Positions 25,266 to 37,020 of a DNA stretch of 64,000 bases are shown here, in pieces. The notes below the pieces were generated by a model. That model was not told where the DNA came from. It did no database searches and worked only from the letters and a program-made list of their open reading frames with translations. Both the position numbers and the translations under genes were made by a program. Position 1 is the stretch's first letter. Every line of letters starts with the position of its first letter. The stretch covers positions 10,046,501-10,110,500 of the forward strand of contig OX637291.1 of the NCBI GenBank assembly GCA_951799445.1. Direction: 5' to 3'. The stretch comes from Pseudisothecium myosuroides. Taxonomy: Eukaryota > Streptophyta > Bryopsida > Hypnales > Lembophyllaceae.

Positions 25266-26103
25266 TTCGACAAAGATCGCAATGTCAGCTTAGCTCGCCA
25301 TCGGTGAGGTCGAAAGTTGGGTACGTTAGGGTGGAAGAGAATTAGGAAGAAGACGGAAAGCGACGAGCCAAGTGGCAAGAGTGCATGCCATGGCTCTGGA
25401 GGACAGCAGAAGTGGAGACGTCGACATGGCGTTCGTTCCAGCGGCGGAAATTGTGTGGCGCAGAAAGGAAGACGATACCAACTGAAGAGATGGCATTTTT
25501 CTGGTGCCTGTGGCTATGGCGGGCCAGCTACGAAGGGGGAAGACAGTTGTTGAGGTGCGACGTTGTAACGTAAACTCAAGGTGGTGGAGTTGCATGGCTG
25601 CCGTGGTGATGGCGAGGACGGATCGGATCGATGAGTGCCACTCGTCTTCCTAAAAATTTACATTAATTTCTTCACCAATTCAATACTCCGTAGTCCGTAC
25701 AATATAGTAGCCTTGTTTAGGGCCCCTTGGCCGCGGCTTACGGTTCACCGCGGTCGCCCATTGCCGTGCCTTTTCAAGCTCTAGCCTTTAGTCGGTGAGA
25801 GAAGTTGAAAGGCATAGTCTTGGCGATAACTTACACGAATACCCTCGCTGTCTTTCTGCGAGGTTTTCTGTTTTTGCTCTATGTGCTGAATCACTAACAC
25901 AATTAGCGTTACTGGGAAAGAGCTGAGTTTTTGCTTGGAGGGCGACAGTTTCGTTGAACTTCTTTCTTAGCTTCTGTACTTTCTCACTTTGAGGGTGTTC
26001 CACTTCCGAGTTCTGGGTTTGTTGTTTTAGTTCTGCTGGATCCTGCTTGGTTGCTGATGGGCTCAGATGACGTGACGCAACAACTGCACGTGAGCATTTC
26101 GAC
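25266..26103. promoter_or_regulatory. Divergent promoter region between the MBL-like gene and MED32
   Basis: About 840 bases separate the two start codons, which point away from each other. The region is more GC-rich than the surroundings and holds several overlapping open frames (for example around 25317-25595) that resemble no protein and lie where promoters and 5' UTRs are expected. No TATA box was assigned. Confidence 0.6.
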
Positions 26104-27193
26104 ATGGACCACCTCGTGAAGAATTTGGAGACTGCTTACTCGGTATGCTTTGTCTCAATCAAAAACCTCCGATTAGGGTTTCTACTCTGAACTCTTACCT
26201 CACAAGACGAGAACTTTAGACATGTTTTCGCTCGTTACCTGGAGTTTAGAATCTGTGGAGAGTATCGATGGAGACGATTTCTTTTTTGCTTCAATTCTCT
26301 ATCGTTAAGCATCAAAACTCTGTGTTTGGTTAACCCTCTAACCTCGACTGAACTGCCTCCTTGCAGAATTTAGTAAGTGCGGCATCTACTGTCTTGGAGG
26401 CGAAGGAGGTTTCTGATCTTGAGTACGAAATTTTATACTCCTTCCGAATCTGGCAATTCTAGAATTTCTGACATAGGTCTCGTATAGGAAGTTTGAAATG
26501 TGACACGGGGTGCCTGTACAAAATCCCCGAACTGAATTCGATCATTTTAGGGTTTCTTAAAGGTTGAAACATCAGCGGTTTGAGATTGATTACTTGGGCG
26601 CCCTATTAGCAAGGCCTAGGGTTTGCCCAAGTTCTGTTTGTTTTTTTACTTTCTACAATGCAGCCTCTATTACGAAATTCTGTCCAGATTTCTAATTAAC
26701 TAAGACGGACGATGCATGAACTTGGCAATGCGCAGGAGAACTGCGAAGACGGACGATGCACTGGAGCGCTTTTACAACAACTTGCAGCTTTTCCACGCTG
26801 CCTGTGATCAGACTCAAGAGTTCGTGGTATGTTTTCATTGCCATGTGGAATAACAAGGCTTTGATTGGTATTAACAAAGCTTTGAATTTTGTGCCAAATC
26901 TGATGCGATTGTTTGCCTGGCAGGAGTATTTGCGACTCAGGATAGGGTCCGAATGTCTGGTGGATGAAGCAACGGGTCCATTGACAGCCAAAATCGCCAA
27001 ATCTGGTCAAGACGGGGCAGCAGACAACAGGGTTGCTATTCCTTCCTTGAGTGCCCTAAGGCTGGAGCAAATGAGCAAAGCAGTACGATGGCTCGTCATT
27101 GAATTGCAGCAAGGAGCAGCCTCGGCAACTCCCCGCCCTGAAGATTCTTGTGTAGCTCTAGACATCCGACCAGAAGATGATACACATCAGTAA
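26104..27193 (+). CDS. MED32: Mediator complex subunit 32 (MED32)
   Basis: Four exons, 26104-26142, 26367-26422, 26736-26826 and 26924-27193, join in phase to a 151-residue protein. Recognisable parts are MDHLVKNLETAYSNLV at the start, TVLEAKEVSDLERTAKTDDALERF, CDQTQEFVEYLRLRIGSE, CLVDEATGPLT, and RLEQMSKAVRWLVIELQQG near the C-terminus. This matches the plant-specific MED32 family in order and length. MED32 belongs to the tail region of plant Mediator, which links transcription factors to RNA polymerase II in the nucleus. The donor after GAT-CTT-GA at 26422 was chosen over a nearer one because it restores the phase. A 15-base string (AAGACGGACGATGCA) occurs both just before exon 3 and inside it. 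A MITE begins at the stop codon. Confidence 0.93.
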
Positions 27194-27485
27194 GGTAACA
27201 GCGCCTAAATGCGTCCCAATAAGGGTTTGATTAGGGTTCCTATCATTGAGCTGTAAGAGCTTTTGTTGAGTTTTGGTGGTAGTTGATAGAGGGTTCTAGA
27301 TTCTCTTCTTACGCATTTTTTGGACTCCCTATGAATAAACTATGAATTTTAAGAATTGCTGAAAACGGGTTCACTTCAAATCAACCTAAAATCGACCCTA
27401 GGTTCTCATGTATGTAGCTGTACATTTTGGGCAAGAATCTAGATGGGAAGCTTTTGCAAACAGGTCACAATTAGTTGTTGTTCCC
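27192..27485. mobile_element. MITE-like element of the five-copy family, copy 4, abutting the MED32 stop codon
   Basis: Starts AAGGTAACAGCGCCTAAATG, right at the MED32 stop, and ends CAATTAGTTGTTGTTCCC. The interior has GGGTTCTAGATTCTCTT and GTACATTTTGGGCAAGAATC. It should therefore be part of the MED32 3' UTR. The copy is diverged and lacks TATA or coding potential. Confidence 0.65.
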
Positions 27486-27879
27486 TGAATTGCTCATGGT
27501 TTTTTTCCCTGACATGTTCATAGTTCTTTTATTGCTGAGATGATTTATTGCATCTAAATTCAAATTTTTATGGAGCTGATCCGTCGTGAAGCTTACGGAA
27601 TTAAGCGTGAGGGATTCACACCCTAGACGGATTGCCTTCTTCTAGCTTTAATAGGAAGAGTGGAATAGATGCGCTATGTTCTGATGTATTGTACTGAACA
27701 TATAAGAACCCTTTTCTATACATTTTGATACAAGCCATGACAATTTGTAATACGTGTATATGAAATGAATTGTCAGCACTTTTACAGAGAATTACTGAAG
27801 CTCTGTCTACAGTTCTCTTCTTTGTTCAATTACACTGACATTTTGCTCCTTCTAAGCTCCTCTCTAGAAAGGGATCTCG

Positions 27880-29030
27880 CATCACGACTTACGTGGATCT
27901 GGCTTCTCGTTGCTGATAACATTCTTGAAAGGAGCTCCTAATGGCTTGAACTCATCTTTTAGTTCAAGGAAGATTCAAGGTATCCAAGATGCCCTGATTC
28001 TTTGACATCATTTTACTTTGACACAGTTCAAGAATTTTGGCGAAAGAACCCTTGACATCAACCACTTCAGTACCTCCTTGATACAAGCCCTCGGATTGGA
28101 AGTAGCTCTAGGCTTGACACTCGTGAGCTGGTAAAACGACCATGTTGCACACTATTTTGATGAGTATTGATTGAATCCTATGTGGTCAGATGAATGGTAA
28201 GATGGGTGCACTCATACTGAGAACATCAGTATTTTATGGTGTATTACAATAACAATTGGAGGTCCCATGAGATGTATGATGGTCCTGCATCTCTTGTTTT
28301 CGTTCAAGATGCCTTCCATGTTGGATCCATTTCAATGGGCTTTTCCCAAGAGACGTACGTCCTGCATCTCTTGCTAAAGACACATTTCCTGGAGGGCAGA
28401 CAATATGGATGAAGGTTTTGAATGTCGAACCATTCATTATCCACATACAAGCAAGACTTGATGTATTCATCAGATCTGGCAATTGCATCATATGTCTTCT
28501 TGCTAAAATCGCAAGCTTGAAACCCATCTCCAGACTCCCTGTCTACAGTAGCTGTTCCCGTTCACATGCGCGGCGCTGATTATCGGGATGATCCGTTTTT
28601 CATATTCCACTGACCAAGTAGTGGCTTCCACTTCCCTCGTCGCCATCTCTTCTATAGTCAGACGCGCTCTTTTCTTCAACTGAGGCATCCAGTGCACGGC
28701 ACTTATAACTCTTCACGGTCATCAGGATCTGGATTCGGGCTGCTTCATGTTTGTTTGGTGAGGTTCGGAGACAGACTTCCAAACAATGCTGTCAGACAAG
28801 ACCAGTCGTGCAAACCACTTCATGACATTAGAAGTGGCTCTTATTGCAGCTGCTGAAACGATGGCAAGTCAAATTGGAACTTCTCCATGCCTGCAACAAC
28901 CATCTCGCAACCCAATACAGTACTTGGCTGTATATCACCAGAATCTCGCAACCCAATGCAACTGGGAACTGTGCTTGGCTGTATATCACCAGAAGTTTCT
29001 GAAAAGATCTCCTTCAGACCACCAAACAAG
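27880..29030 (-). pseudogene. Unrecognised multi-exon gene or relic
   Basis: Several minus-strand stretches read like protein but do not join into one frame. About 29029-28870: GLKEIFSETSGDIQPSTV, with SGDIQPSTV repeated. About 28868-28735: SAAAIRATSNVMKWFARLVL then SDSIVWKSVSEPHQTN. About 28700-28530: EEMATREVEATTWSVEYEKR. About 28500-28310, after a good acceptor: KKTYDAIARSDEYIKSCLYV, DNEWFDIQNLHPYCLPSR. About 28090-27980: EVVDVKGSFAKILELCQSK. About 27970-27885: ELKDEFKPLGAPFKNVISN and a stop. I do not recognise the family. Frame changes and stops between blocks suggest decay, although undetected introns could explain some. DNA at 27485-27880 and 29120-29225 shows nothing else. Confidence 0.4.
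28903..28995. repeat. Two tandem copies of a roughly 50-base unit
   Basis: CTTGGCTGTATATCACCAGA appears at 28923 and again at 28976, each preceded by CTCGCAACCCAAT. The duplication lies in the possible coding stretch of the neighbouring relic, giving the repeated peptide SGDIQPSTV. Confidence 0.8.
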
Positions 29031-29224
29031 ACTCAGGTTCGGTTCCTATTCTATCCAGTGAACTGTCGAAGCCTTGAACTGGACGCCATTTCAGAAACCG
29101 TGATAAGTTCGCCCTGAAGACCCTGCAATCAGTCTACAACAATTTCATGGAAAGTTGATAGGAAACTTGAGTCCTGATGCCAACACCTGTTCATGAAATC
29201 CTTCATCTTTGGATTTAAAATAAT

Positions 29225-29730
29225 CATTAGGAAAAAAATGAGCCCTCAAAGGGGATGCTTCCCTTTGAAGAGTTCCCTTCAATGGAACTCACAGCCCCTT
29301 TGAGGGACAATGGCACTATTCATCATCATTGATGAATAGTGACCACAATAAAAAAAATATTAAAAAAATATTAAAATATTAAAATATATAATTTAAAAAA
29401 TTAAAAAATTTGAATTTTTTTTAATAATATAATATTAATTGAATAATAATTTTTTTTAAATAGCAATTTGACATGGCACCATTCATGCCACATCAGATCT
29501 GAAAATTCTGTAATTTTGAATTTTTTTTAATATTTATTTTTTAAAGTATTTTTTTAATAATTTATTTGAATAGTCTGGCGCTGTTTCCGCGCTGTCCTGC
29601 GCTGCAATTAGCTGGCCGAACAGAAAGAAGGGAGGGGGATTTTTTCTTTTTCTTTTTGGCTTGCGTTCCCAGTCGTTCCCTTGCTGTCCGGAACTCACAG
29701 TCCCTTGTAGGGCTCATTTTTTTCCTAATG
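29225..29730. mobile_element. About 506-base MITE with CATTAGGAAAA termini
   Basis: Perfect terminal inverted repeats of 22 bases (29225-29246 and 29709-29730) beginning CATTAGGAAAAAAATGAGCC. Subterminal GGAACTCACAG occurs near both ends. The centre is very AT-rich with an imperfect hairpin around the repeated ATTCATCATC motif. No coding capacity and no clear target-site duplication; superfamily unassigned. Confidence 0.85.
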
Positions 29731-30704
29731 TTGAAGGTAGCTTGGGCTTCTTGCCAGACAAAACCATGTCGTAATTGGAAGCCAAGGTTCCATCAAATGG
29801 AATGTCTCCCGAAGTCAAGATTTTATAATAAGTATAGTAATTGCATAACTACTGGTATACACAAAATGCCAAGTCTTTCTACTTAATCAAATCCTTCTAA
29901 AACCGTAGTTTCAATTGATCTAATTAGGGCTTAGCGAACAAAAACATGGTGATGCGGCAATTACCCGGAATACAAATATTAACCCTAAATTATATCTGTT
30001 CCAAGAATCTGCCAAACAAAGCATAATACCAAACTTACAGGTGCAGTTCGACAAGATGAATGAGTTATGAATTTCAAAGTATTGTCTCTATTTGAGGTAA
30101 AAACTCATCACTAAAATCTCATAGACTTTCATGTTTTGATTGGGTACATCTTGTGTAAAGTGTATCTTGGAGAAATTGATGGTTTCTGGTCCAAATGCAA
30201 GTATTGAATTTTGGGCAATGTTGATTACGGATGTACATACCTTAGAACTTTTTTAAGTTGATATCATCCATTTTTGATCTCGCAAGGAAAACTCGTACAA
30301 TAGAAGCATAGAATGGGTGATGCATTCCTAAAGGACTATCCTAAATATGTCAAAAAGAATTTTTAAGAGTAATCCCTTATTTTGTAAAGTAGAACTCAAG
30401 GTGAACAAAATGAGTTCTTAAAGATAAAAGAGTTTCTCAATAAATTGTAAAGTCACATAAACTCCCATTTTATATATGCATCTTTCAACTCTTATTCTAG
30501 AATGCATTTGTTGTCTTATTCTACTTGAATTTTTTGGAATGAAAACAAAATATGTTTGCATGCAATCTTATCACATTGAAGTGTCTTCTTTCAAAATGGA
30601 GATTTAATAAGATTCCACCTTTCTAAAAATATGGGATCAAACACAAATAAATTCTTCAAGAACTACAAATGTGTGATTGACCCCTAAACTTCTAGTTAAG
30701 GAGA
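29731..30704. other. AT-rich intergenic DNA, nothing supported
   Basis: No gene, inverted repeat or conserved block that I can support in this stretch. Confidence 0.55.
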
Positions 30705-33361
30705 AGACAACTTGCATTATCCCCTAAAGTTCCATGACTATGTTTTCATCCAAAAAGCTCAAAAAGTGCCATTTTTAGTACAAGTACCAAATTTTTGAAA
30801 AAAAACTTTTTTTGACACATGTAACCGTAGGATCTTGTAGTATGCTGACTTGAGAACAAGTAGTAAAAAATTCAAAACTTTCCACTGCGTGGATTGCAAG
30901 ATATAAACATTTAAATTCATTAAAATCATTTTTTTGGCCTTGCGAGAAACAGGGCAACTGCACTTCACAAGCTCACTTTTCTATGAAAGAATGTCCAAAG
31001 TGGTGGTGATTCGTTGAATTCTGTTCCCTAAACAAGTTGGCTACATACATAAAAAAATTCAAATCATTTGAAATTGTACAACATGTAGGAATAAAATAAT
31101 AAGTAGAAAGAAGTAGCAAATGATTCAAAATACAAAATTGTAAAGAGTTTAATTATGGAATTGGAAATTTTCAATCCCAATGGTTGCAATTTTGTACGGA
31201 GTAATAAAAAATCTATATCTTGTGATCTTATTTTTTTCAAAAAATACTGAAAATTGAATGAAATAAAACGACTTCAAAGTTTATTTTGGAGTAGAGAATC
31301 CGTAACTGCTAGCAAACTAAAATTCCTCATAACTTTTGACTCATTGATCAAAATGGAATGATTCAAAACTTTTTGCATATATAAAAATCTAGAAAACCAA
31401 TTTCAATTTTTTGTTTTTCAAAAAAATGATTTTTCTGGATGTGCCCAGACCGCCCAGTTACAAAAAAAAATAACATATTAGGCCATAACTTTTGACTACT
31501 ATTTCCAAATGTCATAAAATTTAGTGCATATGAAAGGTATTCCTTGTCCCCTTCTTCTACAAAAAAAATTCAGCCTAAAATATGGAAATCTCTAGTCACA
31601 AGTACTTGTCTAAAATTTCTATGTTGCTAAAAATAGCAAGCTATTCCTTTAGAGGTTAAATTGCATGCAACAATGCTTTGTTGTCATTCCAAAATCACTT
31701 CTAAAAGTAAATGCCAATTTTGAAATATTATTTTTAAAAATTGCATTTAAAAAACCTTTCTATTTTTAGACATCTTCAAAATTACATTTTTCAACTTTAT
31801 TTTATTGTTCAAAATCAAATGTTGAACCTAACCACCAAAAATGTTATGTTCTAAATTAATTTATATCAATGTTGTTTTCAAACAGTGGTATACACCACTA
31901 TCAATCCTTGAAGGTGCCTACATTGAATAATTAAGTCAAATTCAATTGTAGCATTCAAAATATCCGTATTTTATATTAGGTTTAAACCCCAAAAATGAAG
32001 CTTAACAAGTTTAGATTCTAAACCATTTAAACAATTCTATAAATTATTGCCACTGCAAGTTCAATGTGTTGGAATCAATTATGTAATAGCTAAATTTAAC
32101 TTGATAATGAATAATCATTTCACTTAGAAGGCAATGCTAAGCTAAGAGCATTTACAGAAAAAAACATAAAATAAAACTAGTTAAGAAATTTTCTCACTAT
32201 TGTATTTAAACCTTCAAAAATCAAATTTCAAAATATACATTGAATTCATTTTGTTATATTTATTCATATTTTAAATTTTTGGTTTAAGATTTATAATGAA
32301 CACATTTCTCCAACTGAAGATAATATGAGATTTTTAATAGTGATAGACAACACATAAAAGTATCATATAATAAAAATCAAAAATCAAAACTCATGTATGT
32401 AATTCAAAAGTCCAAATTGAGTTTTAACCCCTAAAGGATCAAACACCATTTTTTGGCAATATAGTAGTTTTAGGCAGCTCGCTACAAATGGAAATTTTAT
32501 TTTTTTTCCATTGAAATTTTTGCACAAGATGTGCCCAAAGAGTATCTTCAAGGCCCAACAATTTTTATAACTTTTGACTACATGGTTAAAAAGTTATTAC
32601 ATGATATGTAATTTTCTGCTTTGGTGGGCAACCCAGGTTGCTTAATTTGTTTATTTTAAAAACACTTTTTGGAAAAATAAAAATTTGAAATTGGTTTTAT
32701 AGATTTATATATACGTAGAAAGCTTTGAATCACTCCATTTGGATTAGTGAAATGAAAGTTATGAGGAGTTTTAGTTTGAAGGTAGTTATGGAATCTCTAC
32801 TTTGAAGTCCTCTATTTAACTCAATTTTCAATATTTTGAAAAAAAATAAAAATGTTGGGTGTAGATTTTTTATTAAAACATTACAACCATTGAATTTGGC
32901 ATTTTTCAATTCCCTAATAAAATTCTTGCCAATTTAGTATTTTGAGTCATTCTCCATCTCTTTCTACTTATTATTTTTTTCCTAAATGTTGTGCAATTCC
33001 AAATGATCTGAAATTTTTCAAGCATGTAGCCAACTTTCCTTGAAGAATGAATCCAAAGAGTAACCACCATTTTGGACATTTTTTCATACAAATGTCACCT
33101 TGTAAAGGGCCACTAGTAGCTGCCCCTTTTTTCGCAGGGACAAAAAAAGATTTTTGTCAATTCAACACTAATATCTTGCAATCCACAAGGTAGAAAATTC
33201 TGAAATTTTTTCCACATCTTTTTAAACCAATGTACTACAAGATCCTACAGTTACTTGTATTCAAAATTTTTTTTTTTGGTACTTGTATTAGAAATGACAA
33301 TTTTGAAGCAATTTTGGTGAAAACATAGTCAAAAAACTTTAGGGGTTAAAACAATGTTTGA
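30705..33361. mobile_element. Large foldback element with about 700-base inverted arms
   Basis: The left arm (about 30705-31450) returns in reverse complement at about 32630-33361. Examples: AACCCCTAAAG and GACTATGTTTTCA on the left match the complement of 33320-33361; CCGTAGGATCTTGTAGTA matches around 33235; CCTCATAACTTTTGACTCATT matches around 32750. The roughly 1.2 kb centre is AT-rich with no ORF above 70 residues that looks real. Arm sequence is related to blocks in the units at 8.4-8.7 and 16.5-16.7 kb. Long arms and an empty centre suit Foldback or Mutator-like non-autonomous elements; the class is an inference. Confidence 0.7.
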
Positions 33362-33829
33362 CAAATGAGGAAATGCTACTAAGGTAGGAGGCTCAAAAAT
33401 CGCACATCTAAGGGCTGGTCTGCCTTTTTCATGTATGTTCTTGGATGGGAATATTTTTAGCTCATTTTTCAAACAAAGAGAAATAGATGAAGAATCTTAC
33501 ACAAGTGATTTCCTATTTTTCCAAGTATTTTTGATTTACTTATGAATTTTCAAAAGTGTTGGCTTTAGGGGTCCTATTTATGACCCTAGGTCTTATATAA
33601 ACTATTCACTTCCAGTTCTAAAGGAAGATGGGAAAGCAAAGAGACTGACCCGCTCTTACAAATAATAATGTTTTTTTCCTTGATTCATTCAATGATTATA
33701 AAAGTCAATTTAAGAACCACCTCATGTCCATTTCAAAACCATTTATAGGGGCGGTTCTTAACGCCCGTGCAATTTTAGAACCTCCCACCTTACAAAAAAT
33801 ATAAAATACTCACATTACCAACATTACCA

Positions 33830-34133
33830 TCTATATAAGACTCCACCTAAAATCACAAAAATAAGCAATTCATCATACTTTTTATTATTATCTTGAAAAA
33901 CTTTTTGTAAGGTCTTGTTGGAAGTCAAAAGGGGATTTTAGATTCTCTTAAAATGCATTTTTTGGACACCATATAAATAAAGTACAATTTTCAAAGTTTC
34001 AAAGTGCTAAAAATAGGAATTAGGATAACTAACCATTGACTCTCATGAATAGTGGAAGTACATTTAGGCAAGAATCTACAGTACGTTGTGCAGTTTTAAA
34101 AAGCAGTTGAAATTAGGTATAGTTACCTTACTC
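33830..34133. mobile_element. MITE-like element of the five-copy family, copy 5
   Basis: Contains GGTCTTGTTGGAAGTCAAAA, GACTCTCATGAATAGTGG and GCAAGAATCTACAG in the family order and ends TAGGTATAGTTACCTTAC. It is the closest of the copies to copy 1. The left terminus (ACTCCACCTAAAAT) is degenerate. Confidence 0.65.
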
Positions 34134-34749
34134 AACAAAGAGTTTTGTTGTCTCTGAAACAAAAGGGTAAAGGCCGATTACATCAGCACAAGCTACACCT
34201 ACAATGAAGTGAGAGAGTTTCATTGGGTTCTAATGTGCAATATTTTCTTGCTATTAAAAAAAACTAAACCCTAATCTCTAACATGAACCAAGCTACATCT
34301 ATGAAAGAAGCTACAGATCCTCTTATATGCCGTATATAACTCTTCCAAGAGACGAACAGCTACAATTTACATCTACAATACCCTCATATTCAACAATAAG
34401 TTGAACCTCGCCTTGTTGGTTTACTTACATGATTACCCTACAAAAAGCTCTAATAGTGGCGTTTACAGGTAATTCCTCATTAAACTAAACAGTGCTATAA
34501 ACTAATCAATACAGATCCACCTCCCTGGTTGCACAGGAAAGACGAATCACCAGCCTGATACTAGCCTCATCTGCAATTGATGCTAGAAAGAACTCCACTT
34601 GAATCAAAATCTACTGTAGAAGAGAATGCAATTGGAGATGCTAAGCTGGTGTGCAACTGTGCATGCATTCCCTTCTCAATCTGTACCAATTGTAAAAATA
34701 AAGAAATTTTAGAACATTTACAAGTAAAACTACACATACAACATCCAAA

Positions 34750-35165
34750 GCACACATCCTTCGAATAACACGGTATGTTGGAACCCAATTTCACTCGCAA
34801 GAACGCATCAATGTTTCGCTTCTCACACTAGGAAATATGATCAGCATTTAACAACATGATTTCATTGTCAAAGAAACCACTATACAACATTTATCAACAA
34901 AAATTCGGTCATCAACAACTTTTGCATACATCCTTCGAATAACGTGGTATGTTGGAATCCAATTTCACTGGCAATGAGAACACATAAATGTTTAGCTATT
35001 CTCATACTAAGAATTATGATCAGCATTCAACAACATGATTTCATTGTCACAGAAATCACTAGAGCATCCATTTACTGAACTTTGATCATCAATAACATTT
35101 GCATACAGAATCCAAATACCGCATTCTTGGGAGCATTGGAATCCTCTTTCAATAGCCAACACAAG
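34750..35165. repeat. Tandem repeat, about 175-base period, 2-3 copies
   Basis: ACATCCTTCGAATAAC occurs at 34754 and 34928, and GATCAGCATT(T/C)AACAACATGATTTC also recurs once per unit; a third partial unit starts near 35101. It lies just downstream of the minus-strand Cys-rich gene. The inverted partner at 63.8-64.0 kb shows one unit before the window ends. DNA at 34134-34750 has a short match to the 3' end of the same gene (around 34620) and nothing else. Confidence 0.85.
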
Positions 35166-36075
35166 AATCATAAAAATATTCCAGAATTTGAGTGTCTTTA
35201 CCTTAGAAGGGAATGCAATTCGAGATGCTGGGTCGAACCACCGTGGCAGGGTGGGCCATGAGGCGCTCCCCAGTCTTGTGGTTGCAGCACCACACTACAG
35301 CTCCAACGGGCCACTCGATTACTGCGGCTACCACGAAGCCGATGAACCCCAGCGTGGGTCCGACGATTTTGCACCGGCATGGGTTGTCGGTGTTGCCGCA
35401 CTCGATGCAAAGCGGAATCGGAATGCACGCCATCTTTACAGTGCACTAAAATTACTTAAAAGCTCACAATCGCCGATGTGAAGCGCACCTGGTATCAATC
35501 AAGCATTGCAATGATCAAGTCATGTCAATAGAGGTCACTAAACTAGGCAAAGCAATTTTGAATTTCGCTGAGAGATTCATGAACTCGTCTACGGTTTCTC
35601 TGTTCTCATCTAGGGTTTCTAATTGACCGCTTAAACACGATTACCCAAACACATAACAGAGCTACAATGGAAAGAAAGAAAAAAATCTCGCATTAGAGTC
35701 AAGAGTTCTCACATCCTTGCATGATAGCTGTTTTTTACAGAGTTTGGGGACTAAGAATTGTGCAGGGCTCAGTAAGAGGAGAATTATACTAGAATTTGTG
35801 CAGAGAAGAGAATCTCGACACAATCTGACACCACTTACTCCGTCCAAGGAAGATCGCAAAAAGTTCACCGAGTTTCTGAGTCTCAGCATTAATTTCAGCA
35901 GAACTCCGCAAAACTACAGGAACAAGACCTCCCACTCTACAGTAAGCCCTAGAAAGCATTCACCACTAACCCAAATTATCTTCAAACACAAGACTGAAAC
36001 AAACTCAACAATCTAACGCATTCACAAACACTTACCGAACAAAAATGAAGACACGAGAGTAGAGCAAAAATTCCA
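34800..36075 (-). repeat. Inverted duplication A, left arm (contains the 76-residue Cys-rich gene)
   Basis: Read in reverse complement, this segment matches 62735-64000 across coding and non-coding DNA. Shared strings include GATCTTCCTTGGACGGAGTA, GCAAGGATGTGAGAACTCTT and AGAATGCGG(T/C)ATTTGGATTC. The right arm reaches the window edge, so the duplication may be longer. A 5' UTR intron is likely but its borders are not certain. Confidence 0.9.
35203..35433 (-). CDS. 76-residue Cys-rich protein, left copy
   Basis: A complete ORF: MACIPIPLCIECGNTDNPC, RCK, then GPTLGFIGFVVAAVIEWPVG, WCCNHKTGERLMAHPATVV and RPSISNCIPF. A CxxCx(6)CxC cluster at residues 9-21 could bind a metal. The following hydrophobic run (about residues 25-48) could be a single membrane segment. 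I recall small plant proteins of the same length and pattern, ending in AHPATVV plus a short tail, with unknown function; this was not checked. The copy at 63576 differs at four of 76 residues, all in the hydrophobic run, so both are under purifying selection or very recent. Downstream lies a 175-base tandem repeat; upstream is a shared, probably intron-containing leader. Confidence 0.8.
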   Translation of the reverse strand: MACIPIPLCIECGNTDNPCRCKIVGPTLGFIGFVVAAVIEWPVGAVVWCCNHKTGERLMAHPATVVRPSISNCIPF

Positions 36076-36600
36076 CTAGAAGGCTCAAAATCGAAAACTC
36101 CGTCACGCTCTGGTGCAATCTTTCAAGTATGATTGAGCTAAGCTTGGACAAGTCGATTGTAGCACCGGCCATGGACGGTCACCGACCTTGCCAGGTGTCG
36201 ATTTCAACATGACGTTGCTCAGCCAACTTGTGACAAATGGCAGACTGAGAGGGCTCCTTTCTCTTTGTCCGAGACATGATTGCGGTGATTAGGGTAGCAG
36301 AGAGCAAACTCTCTTGAGTGATACGCATTTTAGAGGCTAAATCAATTCTCTATCGAATTCAAGGGCTACTAGGGTTGTCGAAGCTCTGCAATTCCTGCTC
36401 CACAATTTGGAGTGTGGATACCAAATTGGGCATGATGCGATCTTTGGGTCTTAATGAACGAGCTCTCTCGTAGAGTTTCGAATGGCGATTCTGAATCGTC
36501 TTCTTCCACGGAGCCTTGTTTGCACCCCTAATATTTCTTAGTTGAGATGCTTGGACTCACAGTTTCATGGAAGCAGAATGGAAAACGGTGCACAAGGAAG
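36076..36600. other. Intergenic, no firm feature
   Basis: A possible minus-strand start exon (36277-36187, MSRTKRKEPSQSA...) has a weak donor and no recognisable continuation. Nothing else is supported. Confidence 0.4.
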
Positions 36601-36609
36601 CTTAAACCA

Positions 36610-37020
36610 CAAGACCCTTTCGTTTGTGCTGTTACATGAAAAAATCAGATCCCAACCCCTAAACACATGAAGAGATCAAAGCTATGATCTTCATTAGAGA
36701 CATCACTTCTAATTTTTCTTAATTTTTTTTGTTTGCAGTTTGAAAGTCTTAAGAACTGAGCCCAATTACTTGCATTGTCAAGCCCGGTGGCAGCAGAAAA
36801 TTCAAGACTTCTTCGTTTGTGCAGTTACATGAAGAGATCAGATCCCAAATCCTAAACACGCGAAGAGGTCAAAGCTATGATCTCAGAGAGAGCCAGTAGA
36901 CACAATTATTTGTTATTCTCTTGATAATTTTTTTGGCAGCTTGAAATTCTTCGGAACTGAGCGCGATCACTTGCATCGTCAAGCTCGGTAACTCGCACAA
37001 ACACGATCAGCAGAAAACTC
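36610..37020. repeat. Tandem duplication, about 195-210-base period, two copies
   Basis: TTCGTTTGTGC(T/A)GTTACATGAA at 36619 recurs at 36812, and CTTGCAT(T/C)GTCAAGC at 36772 recurs at 36971. The second copy overlaps the last codons and stop of the SET gene, so the duplication multiplied its 3' end and 3' UTR. Confidence 0.85.

Noticed and set aside
25317..25595. Overlapping ORFs on both strands in the divergent promoter
   Set aside because: No similarity to known proteins, and they lie between two divergent genes where 5' UTRs are expected.
36187..36277. Possible start exon (MSRTKRKEPSQSA) on the minus strand
   Set aside because: Weak donor GTCGGT and no downstream exon in phase that looks like protein.
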